64,000 nucleotides of DNA from Photobacterium aquimaris (GCF_002954455.1 NZ_MSCC01000002.1:283501-347500); one strand, 5' to 3'; numbered from the stretch's first letter, positions 54,531-63,645 are shown. The notes: generated from the sequence alone by a model not told the origin. Made by a program: numbers and translations.

Positions 54531-55889
54531 ATGTCTGTTGACAGTACACATAACACTCCAAATGAATCAATACGTGGTTTAGACCGTTACTTTCAAATAT
54601 CAGAACGTGGTAGCAGCGTTAAACAAGAAATTATCGCAGGGTTAACCACTTTTTTAGCCATGGTTTATTCGGTGATTGTGGTACCAAGTATGCTGGGCGC
54701 GGCAGGGTTTGATCAAAGTGCAGTATTTATTGCGACCTGTTTAGTGGCGGCTTTTGGTTCATTGTTGATGGGGCTATGGGCGCGTCTGCCAATGGCTATT
54801 GGTTGTGCGATATCATTAACGGCTTTTACTGCATTTAGTTTAGTGCTTGGACAAGGAGTAAGTATTCCGGTTGCATTAGGTGCAGTGTTTTTGATGGGAG
54901 TTGTGTTTACTTTTATTACGGTTACCGGTATTCGTGGTTGGATCATGAGAAACATGCCAACCGGTATTGCACACGGCACAGGTATCGGTATTGGTCTGTT
55001 TTTATTGTTAATTGCCGCTAATGGTGTCGGTCTGGTTATTAAAAATCCACAAGCTGGTTTGCCGGTTGCTTTTGGTGATTTTGTGTCACTACCAGTGATT
55101 ATGTCATTGGTGGGTTTAGCCGCTATTCTTGGACTTGAAAAGCGTCGTGTGCCTGGTGGTATTTTACTGGTGATTATTGCGATTTCGGTGTTTGGATTGA
55201 TTTTTGATCCCAATGTGAAATATCACGGTTTATTTGCGTTGCCAACATTTGGTGGTGACGGTTCGTTATTAGGCTCTCTTGATATTATGGGCGCGCTTAA
55301 TCCAGTTATTTTACCGACAGTATTAGCGTTAGTGATGACGGCTATTTTTGATGCAACGGGTACAATTCGTGCTGTTGCTGGCCAAGCTAATTTATTGACT
55401 GATCGTGGTAATATTATTAGTGGTGGTAAAGCATTAACTGCTGATTCTGTGAGTAGTATTTTTGCCGGTTTTGTCGGTGGCTCACCTGCTGCGGTTTATA
55501 TTGAATCAGCAGCGGGTACGGCAGCTGGCGGTAAAACCGGTTTGACAGCGACGACGGTGGGGCTGTTATTTGTGCTGATGTTGTTTTTAGCACCGGTAAG
55601 TTATTTAGTGCCTTCTTATGCGACTGCACCTGCATTAATGTATGTCGGTTTATTAATGCTTAGCAATGTCAGTAAGCTGGATATGAACGACTCTGTTGAT
55701 GCGCTATCAGGGTTGTTATGTGCCGTTTTCATCGTTCTTACGGGTAATATTGTTACAGGTATAATGCTTGGCTTTGTAAGTTTAGTGATTGGGCGTGTAG
55801 TATCAGGTGATTTTAAACGCCTCAATATAGGCACTGTTATTATTGCGATAGCACTTGTGGTCTTTTATGCTGGCGGCTGGGCTATTTAA
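54531..55889 (+). CDS. AzgA-type purine permease (hypoxanthine/adenine/guanine)
   Basis: The protein is 452 aa with about 13 membrane segments of the AzgA branch of NCS2. The start [28 protein letters not shown] (read as two parts, about residues 17-44) is the family signature. [17 protein letters not shown] near residue 145 and the later [20 protein letters not shown] (about 322-341), which holds the substrate-binding Glu, also fit. AGGAAG lies before the ATG. The PurR site upstream indicates repression when purines are plentiful. Confidence 0.92.
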   Translation: MSVDSTHNTPNESIRGLDRYFQISERGSSVKQEIIAGLTTFLAMVYSVIVVPSMLGAAGFDQSAVFIATCLVAAFGSLLMGLWARLPMAIGCAISLTAFTAFSLVLGQGVSIPVALGAVFLMGVVFTFITVTGIRGWIMRNMPTGIAHGTGIGIGLFLLLIAANGVGLVIKNPQAGLPVAFGDFVSLPVIMSLVGLAAILGLEKRRVPGGILLVIIAISVFGLIFDPNVKYHGLFALPTFGGDGSLLGSLDIMGALNPVILPTVLALVMTAIFDATGTIRAVAGQANLLTDRGNIISGGKALTADSVSSIFAGFVGGSPAAVYIESAAGTAAGGKTGLTATTVGLLFVLMLFLAPVSYLVPSYATAPALMYVGLLMLSNVSKLDMNDSVDALSGLLCAVFIVLTGNIVTGIMLGFVSLVIGRVVSGDFKRLNIGTVIIAIALVVFYAGGWAI

Positions 55890-55916
55890 ATACCTACTGT
55901 TCAGTATTGATAATTA

Positions 55917-55943
55917 ACCTGCGATCTTTCGCGGGTTTTTTTG
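55917..55943 (+). terminator. Rho-independent terminator
   Basis: ACCTGCG and CGCGGGT form a stem with one G-T pair, followed by TTTTTTTG, 28 bp after the permease gene. Confidence 0.75.
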
Positions 55944-56038
55944 TATCTAAAATTCTACATTGGTGTTTTTTTTATCAATATTCAAGCGTAAACTTTTGGT
56001 ATATATATTTTTTATTATAAATATTGGAAGGGTTATTT

Positions 56039-57124
56039 ATGAAAAAAACCTTATTAGCGTTGGTTGTTGCTATTGGATTTAGTCAAGCTGCCAATGCCTG
56101 TACTGGAATCACATTAGCAACTACGGGTAATGATCATATTCAAGCACGTACCATTGAATGGGGACACAGTAATCTCAACAGTAAATTAATTATTGCGCCA
56201 CGTGATTATTCTTATACCTCAACCATGCCGGATCAGAAATCAGGACTAACGTGGAAGAGTAAGTATGGTTTTGCTGGCATATCTGTTAGTGATGATAAGT
56301 TCATTGCTGAAGGGATCAATGAAAAGGGCTTAACGGCAGGGTTATTTTATTTTCGTGGTTACGGCTCACTAGCAACTTATGATCCAAAAGATACCGCCAA
56401 TAATATTACTGATATGGACTTTGTGCGTTGGATGTTAAGCCAATACTCAACAGTTGCTGAAGTTGAAGCGGCTTTGAATAAAATAAAGATCGTGACTGTT
56501 TATTTTGATGAAAAAGGCCAGCCATCACCTACAGCACATTGGCGAGTATCTGATAAGCAGGGCAATAGTATTGTGATTGAAATTATGGATCACGGTAAGA
56601 TTAATATTCACAAAAATACTGCTAAAGTGCTAACTAACTCACCTGATTATAATTGGCAAGTGACCAATCTTAATAACTATATCAATTTACATCCTGGTAT
56701 TAGTAAACCACAGCAGATTAATGGAGTAGAAGCGCAGTCTTTTGGCGTTGGTTCTAATTTTGTAGGTTTACCTGGTGATATTTCACCACCGTCACGGTTT
56801 GTTCGTGCCGCATTTTATGTTAATAGCGCACCAATTTTAAAAACAGCACAGCAGGCAGTATCACAAGCATTTCATATTCTAAATAATTTTGATATTCCAA
56901 TTGGAAGTGAGTTTAACGATAAAACCCATATTCCCGATCTACCAAGTGCGACTCAGTGGACATCAGTTATTGATCAGAATAATGGCGAGTTGTACTACAA
57001 AACAATGTACAACAGCACTATCCGCCGAGTTGACTTAGCAACACTCAACTTCAATGCTAAACAAGAACATATTCAAGCGTTAGATAATGGAAAATTTAGC
57101 TATCAGAATGTGTCTGTTAAATAA
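56039..57124 (+). CDS. choloylglycine hydrolase/penicillin V acylase-family Ntn amidase
   Basis: A signal peptide ends in AANA and the next residue is Cys (CTGITLA), which becomes the N-terminal nucleophile after cleavage. ARTIEWG and later ISVSDD and NYNW-like stretches fit the Ntn fold of this family; the length of 361 aa is usual. Related Gram-negative enzymes hydrolyse penicillin V or acyl-homoserine lactones, so a periplasmic amidase role is likely but the substrate is unknown. GGAAGGG lies before ATG 56039; five in-frame codons upstream are less likely. Confidence 0.85.
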   Translation: MKKTLLALVVAIGFSQAANACTGITLATTGNDHIQARTIEWGHSNLNSKLIIAPRDYSYTSTMPDQKSGLTWKSKYGFAGISVSDDKFIAEGINEKGLTAGLFYFRGYGSLATYDPKDTANNITDMDFVRWMLSQYSTVAEVEAALNKIKIVTVYFDEKGQPSPTAHWRVSDKQGNSIVIEIMDHGKINIHKNTAKVLTNSPDYNWQVTNLNNYINLHPGISKPQQINGVEAQSFGVGSNFVGLPGDISPPSRFVRAAFYVNSAPILKTAQQAVSQAFHILNNFDIPIGSEFNDKTHIPDLPSATQWTSVIDQNNGELYYKTMYNSTIRRVDLATLNFNAKQEHIQALDNGKFSYQNVSVK

Positions 57125-57147
57125 CGAAAAGCCAGCATAATAAAATG

Positions 57148-57191
57148 AACAGACCCTCATTGGTTGAAGATCAATAAGTGAGAGTCTGTTT
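57148..57191 (+). terminator. Rho-independent terminator
   Basis: AACAGACCCTCA and TGAGAGTCTGTT pair with one mismatch around a long inner stem-loop and are followed by TACACG. It lies 24 bp after the amidase gene. Confidence 0.6.
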
Positions 57192-57211
57192 ACACGCTAG
57201 CTTTTTTGCGA

Positions 57212-57304
57212 TTAAGCGGGTTGTACTTTTGATTCAGGCGGCGCTTTATGAATTTTTAGATAAACAGCAATACCAGCAACAGTTATTCCTGCAAAAATCC
57301 CCAC
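57212..57304 (-). pseudogene. possible C-terminal fragment of a membrane protein
   Basis: A 30-codon minus-strand frame from GTG reads VGIFAGITVAGIAVYLK, then HKAPPESKVQPA and a stop, one membrane helix with a polar tail, as at the end of a transporter. Nothing upstream continues it. It may be a decayed transporter end or a chance frame. Confidence 0.3.
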
Positions 57305-57810
57305 TTTTTATTGCAACTTATCTATCTTAGAGATGATGTACTGCGACGGATAAATAGCCATAGTTTATATAAAGTTTTTAGGGATAATAATGAAATATAG
57401 TGGTGATTAATTCACCTAGTTAGACAGTTTTGATGTGTTGAAGTGATCAAAAATGAAAACTTGCTTTTCGAGATCTACCTTTTGTCTTATTTTATTAATT
57501 AAATTTGAAAAAACCGAAATATAGACAAAATAGCAAAATACTGTCATTTAATTGCTTAAAAGAGACGCTTGTATTTAATTTTGTTTAAAAACAATACGTT
57601 GGCGTTTGGCTATGATGTGGACGTCGTGATCTTAATATGAGAAAGGGGCTTTAATAAGCATTTTTAATGATAGTGATTTTTAATTCACTCTATTTGTGTA
57701 TCTAACGTTGCAATTTACGTAGGATGACAATTAATTTAATGCTGGTAGATTCGATTGCAAGGCAAATGAGCTTATGTTTTTGCCATTATTAATTAATGCA
57801 GGGGTTTATT
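57305..57810. other. intergenic region without visible feature
   Basis: About 500 bp of A/T-rich DNA show no gene, repeat or RNA element that I can identify. Confidence 0.4.
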
Positions 57811-57990
57811 ATGAAAGTAGTTATTGAAATTTTAGAATCAGGTACATACCGAGATCAAGCATGGGAAGGTACTTTTTTATCAACGAAAGGCGAGCTACGT
57901 GCAGTTACACCTTCTTATGCAGCACAATTGATTGGTGAAGCAAAAGCTGCGCTTTCTTTAGATGAACAAGGGGAAATAAGGTTTGCATAA
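57811..57990 (+). CDS. hypothetical protein, 59 aa
   Basis: This small soluble protein begins MKVVIEILESGTYRDQAWEG and ends with a helix and EIRFA. The ATG at 57811 has GGGG 7 bases upstream; the ATG at 57796 is less likely. No family is recognised. A strong terminator follows, which supports it as a real, separately transcribed gene. Confidence 0.6.
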   Translation: MKVVIEILESGTYRDQAWEGTFLSTKGELRAVTPSYAAQLIGEAKAALSLDEQGEIRFA

Positions 57991-58017
57991 TTACCTATAC
58001 GGTACCAATGATTAAAA

Positions 58018-58055
58018 ATGGCGTTTCTATTAGTAAAAATAGAAACGCCATTTTT
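58018..58055 (+). terminator. Rho-independent terminator
   Basis: ATGGCGTTTCTATT and AATAGAAACGCCAT form a long perfect stem followed by TTTTATTG. Confidence 0.88.
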
Positions 58056-58114
58056 ATTGAACACAAAGAAAAGTTGATCGTATTTACAATGTAAATCTTA
58101 TTTTAATCAATGTG

Positions 58115-58360
58115 TTACTTGAAATTTATTGTCGAAAAATGCGGGTTTTTTGTAATCGCCATCATTGATACTAGATTATCTAATATGACAGGTTGTGGGT
58201 GTTGCTCAACTAATAACATCATACATTCCTCACGATTTTGATTATAAAATGTATCGTGAGCAATACCTATCATCTCACTACCATCGCTCAAGGTGAGTTT
58301 TATCGTCAAATGATGCATACATGCTATTTCGATATAATCATGTTGGTGGCAATTTAGCAT
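58115..58360 (-). CDS. rof: Rho-binding antiterminator, Rof (YaeO) family
   Basis: This 81-aa protein shows the YaeO/Rof pattern: CHQHDYIEIACMHHLTIKL near the N-terminus (YaeO has CDDYDNLELAC and a following HH), LSDGSEMIGIAHD, then EECMMLLVE and a final strand. Rof binds Rho hexamers and lowers Rho-dependent termination. AGGA lies 8 bases before the ATG. It has no operon partner. Confidence 0.75.
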   Translation of the reverse strand: MLNCHQHDYIEIACMHHLTIKLTLSDGSEMIGIAHDTFYNQNREECMMLLVEQHPQPVILDNLVSMMAITKNPHFSTINFK

Positions 58361-58579
58361 TGTATTATCCTCGCAGTATCAATAATCAGATAAAAATTTA
58401 AAATCAAAATGTTATCTAAATAGCTCTAAAATATTATGGATAAAGGTTAGCAACATACCTAAAAAATCCATTATCCCCGCAATCAATAAAAGCATCGTCA
58501 TATCTAATCTTTTACAAATAATATAAACAATAGCAAAAGAGAGGATTAAATAGATCCTCTCTTTATCCTTTAGTGGTAT

Positions 58580-59437
58580 TTATTTTAAATGCTGAAAAAT
58601 TAATTGGCCAATGTTGGCGATGGTGGTATTGAGTTCCGCCATTGGTTTACCCGTTTGTGCTAAATAAATACTGATCATGATCGGCTGCTTACCTTGCTGC
58701 CATACTGCCGCCGTAATACCTCGTGAACCATATGTACTGTCATACCCTGAACGATCTGCAATGTGCCAGCCTGCGGGTAGAACTGCACGAAGTAATGGAT
58801 CAGAGACTTTATTGTCCATCATCCATTGTTTTAACTGCGTACGAGCACTCGTTGATAACGCGTCTGTATATAGAAGATGATATAAGGTTGAATTTATCGT
58901 GATAGGGGTAGTGGTATCGCGTAGTTCAGCAGTACTGACATTATTTACATTAGGCTCAATTCTATCAAGACGCGTGATCTTGTCATCAAGAGTACGAATA
59001 AACTGCGTGACGCTCTTAGGCCCACCAATATTATTAAGCACAAGGTTAGCAGCAGTGTTATCACTGGTTAACATGGTTGCATTACACAATTGAGCTAACG
59101 TCATGCTGGTACCAACACGATCAGTTGTGACTGGTGCATAGCTTAAAATATCACTTTGTTTAATTGTGATAGCTTGGTTTAAGTCAATACGTTGAGTATC
59201 TGCCTGATGTAATAAGTCGGCACAGGCTAAGGTTTTAAAAGTACTCATCATCGGCACACGCTGTTCGCCATGGTAGCTCCAACTTGTATTGGTATTGGCG
59301 TTATATACAGCGACAGCGACTGTGCCTCCGAGTTGGTGCTCGATTTTCGCTAGCTTGGGGCTAATCTGACTAATTTGTGCTGATGCTAACTGGCTAAAAG
59401 AGAGTAACAGTGCGCTAGTGATAATACGTAGCTTCAT
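58580..59437 (-). CDS. bla: class A beta-lactamase, CARB/PSE-like
   Basis: This 285-aa periplasmic serine beta-lactamase has a signal peptide ending ASA. STFK (about residue 65) carries the active Ser; SDN (about 125) and RLDRIEPNVN with the general-base Glu (about 160) follow. Then comes ADRSGY (about 230) instead of KTG. Arg-Ser-Gly at this place, together with VPMMSTFKTLACADLL and LRDTTTP, is the mark of the CARB carbenicillinase group. It is not next to any integron, IS or plasmid gene, so it looks like a resident chromosomal gene. ATG 59437 is chosen over a TTG two codons earlier. Confidence 0.93.
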   Translation of the reverse strand: MKLRIITSALLLSFSQLASAQISQISPKLAKIEHQLGGTVAVAVYNANTNTSWSYHGEQRVPMMSTFKTLACADLLHQADTQRIDLNQAITIKQSDILSYAPVTTDRVGTSMTLAQLCNATMLTSDNTAANLVLNNIGGPKSVTQFIRTLDDKITRLDRIEPNVNNVSTAELRDTTTPITINSTLYHLLYTDALSTSARTQLKQWMMDNKVSDPLLRAVLPAGWHIADRSGYDSTYGSRGITAAVWQQGKQPIMISIYLAQTGKPMAELNTTIANIGQLIFQHLK

Positions 59438-59596
59438 AAACAATGCTCAAATGTAAATAATTGAAGTTGAATTGTACTTAACTATTCTATTATGCAAACC
59501 AAGAGAGGTGATAATAGTGTAACAATTGGCAATAAATGTATTTATTGTGAACTTCTTGCTTAAAGAATAGCTAGTTAGATTTTTTTTGTGTTTTTT

Positions 59597-59626
59597 TGCT
59601 TTACAGTTGCAGCTGATAACTATAAT
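59597..59626 (+). promoter_or_regulatory. probable promoter of the tRNA operon
   Basis: TTGCTT and TATAAT are 18 bp apart, with a GC-containing discriminator (CACCGC) just before the first tRNA, as in stringently controlled stable-RNA promoters. Confidence 0.5.
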
Positions 59627-59641
59627 ATTCACCGCACTTAC

Positions 59642-59732
59642 GGAGAGATGGCTGAGTGGTTGAAAGCACCGGTCTTGAAAACCGGCATACGTTTATAGCG
59701 TATCTAGGGTTCAAATCCCTATCTCTCCGCCA
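59642..59732 (+). tRNA. tRNA-Ser (UGA)
   Basis: GGAGAGAT and ATCTCTCC form the acceptor stem, the anticodon loop is CTTGAAA (anticodon TGA), a long variable arm is present and CCA is encoded. Confidence 0.95.
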
Positions 59733-59779
59733 AATTTAATTGTTGAGTTTAGGCTTGGCAATAAAAAAGAAATTAGTGT

Positions 59780-59855
<76 letters not shown>

Positions 59856-59864
59856 TTAAATTTC

Positions 59865-59949
59865 GGTGGGATTCCCGAGTGGCCAAAGGGAGCAGATTGT
59901 AAATCTGCCGGCACTGCCTTCGAAGGTTCGAATCCTTCTCCCACCACCA
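59865..59949 (+). tRNA. tRNA-Tyr (GUA)
   Basis: GGTGGGA and TCCCACC pair, the anticodon is GTA in the loop TTGTAAA, a long variable arm is present, and CCA is encoded. Confidence 0.95.
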
Positions 59950-59968
59950 TAATTTGTAAAGATACATC

Positions 59969-60043
59969 GCAGGTATCGTATAATGGCTATTACTCCAGCC
60001 TTCCAAGCTTGAGATGCGGGTTCGATTCCCGCTACCTGCTCCA
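59969..60043 (+). tRNA. tRNA-Gly (UCC)
   Basis: GCAGGTA and TACCTGC pair, the anticodon is TCC in the loop CTTCCAA, and CCA is encoded. Confidence 0.95.
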
Positions 60044-60049
60044 AATAAT

Positions 60050-60125
60050 TCCCTCTTAGTTCAGTTGGTAGAACGGCGGACTGTTAATCCGTATGTCACT
60101 GGTTCAAGTCCAGTAGAGGGAGCCA
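60050..60125 (+). tRNA. tRNA-Asn (GUU)
   Basis: TCCCTCT and AGAGGGA pair, the anticodon is GTT in the loop CTGTTAA, and CCA is encoded. It is the last tRNA of the cluster and the likely integration target of the element to its right. Confidence 0.95.
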
Positions 60126-60130
60126 AATAG

Positions 60131-60160
60131 AGAAGCCCGCAAGAAATTGCGGGCTTTTTT
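60131..60160 (+). terminator. Rho-independent terminator of the tRNA operon
   Basis: AAGCCCGCAA and TTGCGGGCTT form a strong stem followed by TTTT, 6 bp after tRNA-Asn. Confidence 0.9.
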
Positions 60161-60197
60161 ACGTCTGGAGAAAATAGCTTGCAAATAGTGGTGTGTC

Positions 60198-60229
60198 CAA
60201 ACGGTGACCAAAATGGTGACCACCGTTTG
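60198..60229. repeat. inverted and direct repeats, possible integrase arm sites
   Basis: CAAACGGTG and CACCGTTTG form an inverted repeat that encloses two direct copies of GGTGACC (60203-60209 and 60215-60221). It lies between the tRNA terminator and the repressor gene, where integrase or excisionase arm-binding sites are expected. Confidence 0.4.
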
Positions 60230-60292
60230 TGAATGGAGCATTGATTAAGCACATCATAAAATAGCGTTACTCAAATCTAGCTATTATATAAA

Positions 60293-60505
60293 CTAATCCA
60301 CTGTCTTCTTTTGTACTTCAAATAATTCCCCGACAGGAATATCGAGATAATCACATAGTTGTTCAATAACTTCTAAGTCTACTCGAGTTGCTGTTTCATT
60401 ATATAAACGTGTCAGCGTACCTCGATTAATACCAGTATCTCGTGAAATATCAGATATTTTTAAGCGTTTTTCACCCATTAATTTGGATAAATGACACTTC
60501 AACAT
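60293..60505 (-). CDS. Cro/C1-type (Xre) HTH regulator
   Basis: This 70-aa protein is almost entirely one helix-turn-helix domain: KISDISRDTGINRGTLTRLY (about residues 16-35), then LEVIEQLCDYLDIPVGELF. It is transcribed away from the excisionase and integrase genes over a region with repeated operator-like sequences, so it is probably the repressor that keeps the element integrated. Confidence 0.85.
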   Translation of the reverse strand: MLKCHLSKLMGEKRLKISDISRDTGINRGTLTRLYNETATRVDLEVIEQLCDYLDIPVGELFEVQKKTVD

Positions 60506-60508
60506 GTT

Positions 60509-60590
60509 CTTCTCCTGTTAAAAATGTTCTCCTGTAGGTTAAAAATGGTTGCAATAGGTCAATATTGTGGTACATTTTGTTCTGTAGGAG
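60509..60590. promoter_or_regulatory. repeated operator-like motifs between repressor and excisionase genes
   Basis: TTCTCCTGTTAAAAATG (60510-60526) is followed at once by TTCTCCTGTAGGTTAAAAATG (two pieces, 60527-60547), and a related TGTTCTGTAGGAG lies at 60579-60590. The spacing suggests cooperative binding by the divergent Xre repressor. Confidence 0.5.
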
Positions 60591-60638
60591 GGCATTTAAG
60601 CCTTTTGTAAAGCAAATCGTGTTATAGGAGATTGTACG

Positions 60639-60851
60639 ATGGACAATACCTACCTTACAACAGCAGAACTCGCTGATCGTATTAAATATGATAAGCGTGT
60701 CATTAGAGAGCAGCTAAAAGACACCGTGCTATTTGAAGGTGTTCACTATATCCGTCCTTTTGGTGGACGAAAAATATTGTTTATTTGGGAGCGTGTTGAA
60801 GAGGAAATGCTTGTTGGTATTTCGATTCAATCATTATTCACAGGGAATTAG
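60639..60851 (+). CDS. excisionase-like/AlpA-type small HTH protein
   Basis: The 70-aa product has an N-terminal MerR/Xis-type helix-turn-helix (TTAELADRIKYDKRVIREQL, about residues 7-26) and a short basic wing (GVHYIRPFGGRKILF). It stands 8 bp before the integrase gene and after the repressor operators, the usual place of a recombination directionality factor. TAGGAG lies 11 bases before the ATG. Confidence 0.75.
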   Translation: MDNTYLTTAELADRIKYDKRVIREQLKDTVLFEGVHYIRPFGGRKILFIWERVEEEMLVGISIQSLFTGN

Positions 60852-60859
60852 GAGGGTAT

Positions 60860-62035
60860 ATGGCAGCAGTTAATAGTCGGCAAGGTAAGTTGTTTGTTGA
60901 TTTTCGATATCGAGGGATCCGTTGTCGAGAACAAACTCAATTAATTGATACTCCGGTGAACCGTAAGCGGCTTGGAGGCTTAATTAAAACAATTGAAGCA
61001 GAAATTACACTGGGTATTTTTGATTATCAAAAATATTTCCCAAAAAGTAAGTCTGTGGTGAAATTTAAAGAGATTGAGCAGCGGGAAACAAATGCGATTC
61101 AAGCACTAAAGTCGCCTAATTCACCACGTTTAGCTGAATTTGCTGATATTTGGTTGAAAGAAAAGAAAATCGAATGGAGTAAAGGCCATTATGATGACGT
61201 AGACGGTATTTTGGCGAAATACCTGATCCCTACGTTCGGTAATCAAAAGATCAGCGCCATCACCAAACAACAAATTTTGCAGTTTCGTTCCATCCTTACC
61301 AAAGTACCGGGACAAAAAGAGGGGGGTTTAGGCCCATCACGTATCAATCATATTATGACGCCGCTAAGAATGTTGATAAATGAAGCCGCTGATCGTTATG
61401 AATTTACCTCAGCGTGGAAAAATATCAAAGCATTAAAAATTGGCCGTAGTGAAATTGACCCATTTTCTTTGTCAGAAATCGAACAGTTAATTGAATGCGC
61501 GCCAGAAGAATATAAAGCTTATTATATCACGCGTTTCTTTACCGGAATGCGTACAAGTGAAATTGATGGATTGATGTGGGATAACGTTGATTTCAAAAAT
61601 AAAATAATTTTAGTACGCCAAAGTTTAGTTAAAGGCGTATTGAAAGGATTAAAGACAGATAGCTCTTATCGTGAGATTGATTTAATTGATCGCGTTGTTG
61701 CTGCTCTGAAAAAGCATAAAGAAACAGCAGACTTATCAGATAAGTTTGTTTTTACTAACCGTCATCATAAGCCCCTTAACTATACTATCGTATCACGTAC
61801 GATATGGTATCCGACACTGGATAAAGCAAACTTGCGTCATCGTAATCCTTATCAGACACGTCATACCTACGCAACCTTGCTGTTGGCTTCGGGAGAGTCG
61901 CCTGAATGGATCGCTAAGCAAATGGGGCATTCGACAACAACAATGTTATTTCGTGTTTATTCGCGTTTTGTACCGAACCTTACTCGTCGAGATGGTAGTG
62001 CATTTGAAAAATTTCTGAATCATGGAGGAAGTTAA
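60860..62035 (+). CDS. int: tyrosine-type site-specific integrase
   Basis: This is a 391-aa phage-type integrase. An N-terminal arm-binding domain (KLFVDFRYRGIRCREQT, about residues 10-26) is followed by a core-binding SAM-like domain (about 90-180). The catalytic domain has Arg in TGMRTSEIDGL (about 230), H-x2-R-like QTRHTYATLL (about 331-340), His in MGHSTTTM (about 356) and the nucleophile Tyr in FRVYSRF (about 367). AGGAGG lies before the ATG. It probably recombines at the adjacent tRNA-Asn. Confidence 0.93.
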   Translation: MAAVNSRQGKLFVDFRYRGIRCREQTQLIDTPVNRKRLGGLIKTIEAEITLGIFDYQKYFPKSKSVVKFKEIEQRETNAIQALKSPNSPRLAEFADIWLKEKKIEWSKGHYDDVDGILAKYLIPTFGNQKISAITKQQILQFRSILTKVPGQKEGGLGPSRINHIMTPLRMLINEAADRYEFTSAWKNIKALKIGRSEIDPFSLSEIEQLIECAPEEYKAYYITRFFTGMRTSEIDGLMWDNVDFKNKIILVRQSLVKGVLKGLKTDSSYREIDLIDRVVAALKKHKETADLSDKFVFTNRHHKPLNYTIVSRTIWYPTLDKANLRHRNPYQTRHTYATLLLASGESPEWIAKQMGHSTTTMLFRVYSRFVPNLTRRDGSAFEKFLNHGGS

Positions 62036-62037
62036 GT

Positions 62038-62364
62038 ATGCATTATTCACCCCTTACCGTACATTGCACCAGCTTATGTCTTGATGTTGTCTCTGATGAT
62101 AAGTTTCACTTTATTAGCATGAGTGAAATTCAAAGTTATAAGGATGATATTTATTCTCTTATTATTGCACGTATGCGATTAACGGTATCAGGGCCACAGC
62201 AAGCTGAACATTTGTTTATTTGTGCTGTGCGTGATGAAATCTTATTTGTTTTATTGCAATGCAAGCGGCATCAATGGGCAAAAGATCCTGGCTGGATTTT
62301 GAAAACATTAGAAATGAAGATCACATTAAGCCATCAGTTATATATTCAACATTCATTCTTTTAA
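62038..62364 (+). CDS. hypothetical protein, 108 aa
   Basis: The gene starts 2 bp after the integrase stop, so it is probably cotranscribed. The protein is soluble, with several Cys and His (HCTSLCLD, FICAVRD, LQCKRHQW). I recognise no domain. Small genes in this position often encode island regulators or accessory recombination factors; that is inference only. Confidence 0.6.
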   Translation: MHYSPLTVHCTSLCLDVVSDDKFHFISMSEIQSYKDDIYSLIIARMRLTVSGPQQAEHLFICAVRDEILFVLLQCKRHQWAKDPGWILKTLEMKITLSHQLYIQHSFF

Positions 62365-62403
62365 TTTTAAATGAAAATCGTGCGTAATAACGAAAGTTGT
62401 AGT

Positions 62404-62967
62404 GTGCGCACAATCTATTGATTTTATTTTAACGGGTGCGTACATGCAGAAATATCCAATCGTAATAAATACGAATACTAACCTAAAAACACAAAAGAAA
62501 AACATTCGATTTGAACATGAATTATTATTTGAAATAGAATCAGTTAAAGCGAAAAAACAGTCATTTTCATCATGGGTAAAACAAGCATGCCGCAATCAAA
62601 TAAATCAGCGATACAACTCGGTTGAAAGTGTGCGCACACTTGACGATAACGTTGAAGACCTTGTGCGCACAGATGTCGATGCCACGCTCGATAATGAAGC
62701 TCAAGCGTTGGCATTGTATTGGTTATCACGAGGGTTATTTCATCAGCAAATATCTAATAAATTAAATCAGTTAGAAATGAAAACGACGTCTGGTCATGCA
62801 TGGACGCGTGTTGCGGTAAGATCGTTGTGTAAATAAGAGATATTTATTGCGGTAGTATATGTGCGCACAGATATAAAACATTATAATTCTAATGTGGATT
62901 ATTACCGTAAACTTAATAGCTTAGAATAAAATATAACCTACTAGTAAAGTGTTAGAAGTGTGCGCAC
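62404..62967. repeat. five copies of the palindrome GTGCGCAC
   Basis: GTGCGCAC occurs at 62404-62411, 62630-62637, 62663-62670, 62861-62868 and 62960-62967. All have T before or A after in some combination (TGTGCGCACA core). Three lie in non-coding DNA around the gene at 62444-62836 and two within it, where they encode Val-Arg-Thr. In A/T-rich DNA five copies in 570 bp is far above chance. Confidence 0.7.
62444..62836 (+). CDS. hypothetical DNA-binding protein, ribbon-helix-helix-like
   Basis: The 130-aa product has an N-terminal segment (KNIRFEHELLFEIESVKAKK, then SFSSWVKQACRNQI, about residues 20-55) that fits a ribbon-helix-helix fold like DUF3950. The C-terminal end (ISNKLNQLEMKTTSGHAWTRVAVRSL) is like the helix-turn-helix seen at the end of serine recombinase domains. 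ATG 62444 is chosen; a GTG at 62402 lies inside a palindrome copy. The GTGCGCAC repeats around and in the gene may be its binding sites. Confidence 0.6.
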   Translation: MQKYPIVINTNTNLKTQKKNIRFEHELLFEIESVKAKKQSFSSWVKQACRNQINQRYNSVESVRTLDDNVEDLVRTDVDATLDNEAQALALYWLSRGLFHQQISNKLNQLEMKTTSGHAWTRVAVRSLCK

Positions 62968-63132
62968 GAATGTAAGCGTGTCATACTCCCCGTATTCCAA
63001 TCACTTAATACCAATAATAAGATCACGTCTTATGCAAACGGCAACAGTTCATACCCATTCAAATATCTACCGCCCACATAACATTTTTCATCAATGATAT
63101 TGAATTCAGTATGCCTTAATGTACGTAAGCTA

Positions 63133-63401
63133 CTAATATTTATTAATTAAATAGAAATAAAATTGCTTGGTAAGTGGTTTTGGTAAAATATTACTTCTGT
63201 TTTTTATCATGAAATTAACTAGAGGGTGAATCATGCTTTGGATCATGACAACAACCGCATCAATTGCTTCTGTTAAGGAGTAATTTTGTTCTAGAACTAA
63301 TTGTGCTGCTTCAAGCTTAAATTCAGCACTAAATAATCGTCTTGTACGATTTGTCATAATGTCACCTCTGAGTAGGTGGCCAAATTTAATGTACTACTAC
63401 A
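63133..63401 (-). pseudogene. IS3-family transposase OrfA remnant
   Basis: On the minus strand the left end TGTAGTAGTACATT (near 63401) and the first 33 codons of an IS3-type OrfA (MTNRTRRLFSAEFKLEAAQL, then VLEQNYSLTEAIDA) are kept. After that the frame runs into unrelated sequence and stops. OrfB and the right end are missing, so the insertion sequence is dead. Confidence 0.75.
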
Positions 63402-63645
63402 TTAGTAAACGATAATAAGATAGAGCACCGTCACACGATGATAAATACTTACGGGTTCACTCTTTTTGAATTGCAATAAGTTGAGTATTATCCAAGCAGT
63501 AAGATAAGGCTGCTATGCCAATAATTTCCAAGTAAGTTAACTTGAAGGTTACCTTAAACATAAGGTTAATCAACTAAATTTAACCCCATACCGTACGGGA
63601 TACTTTTTGCTTGGCGCTGTCAAAATAATACTATAGAGAATTCAA

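Noticed and set aside
54713..55213. Long minus-strand frame of 166 codons
   Set aside because: It is antisense to the AzgA-type permease and shows the Ile/Pro/Thr/Ala-rich composition of a shadow frame.
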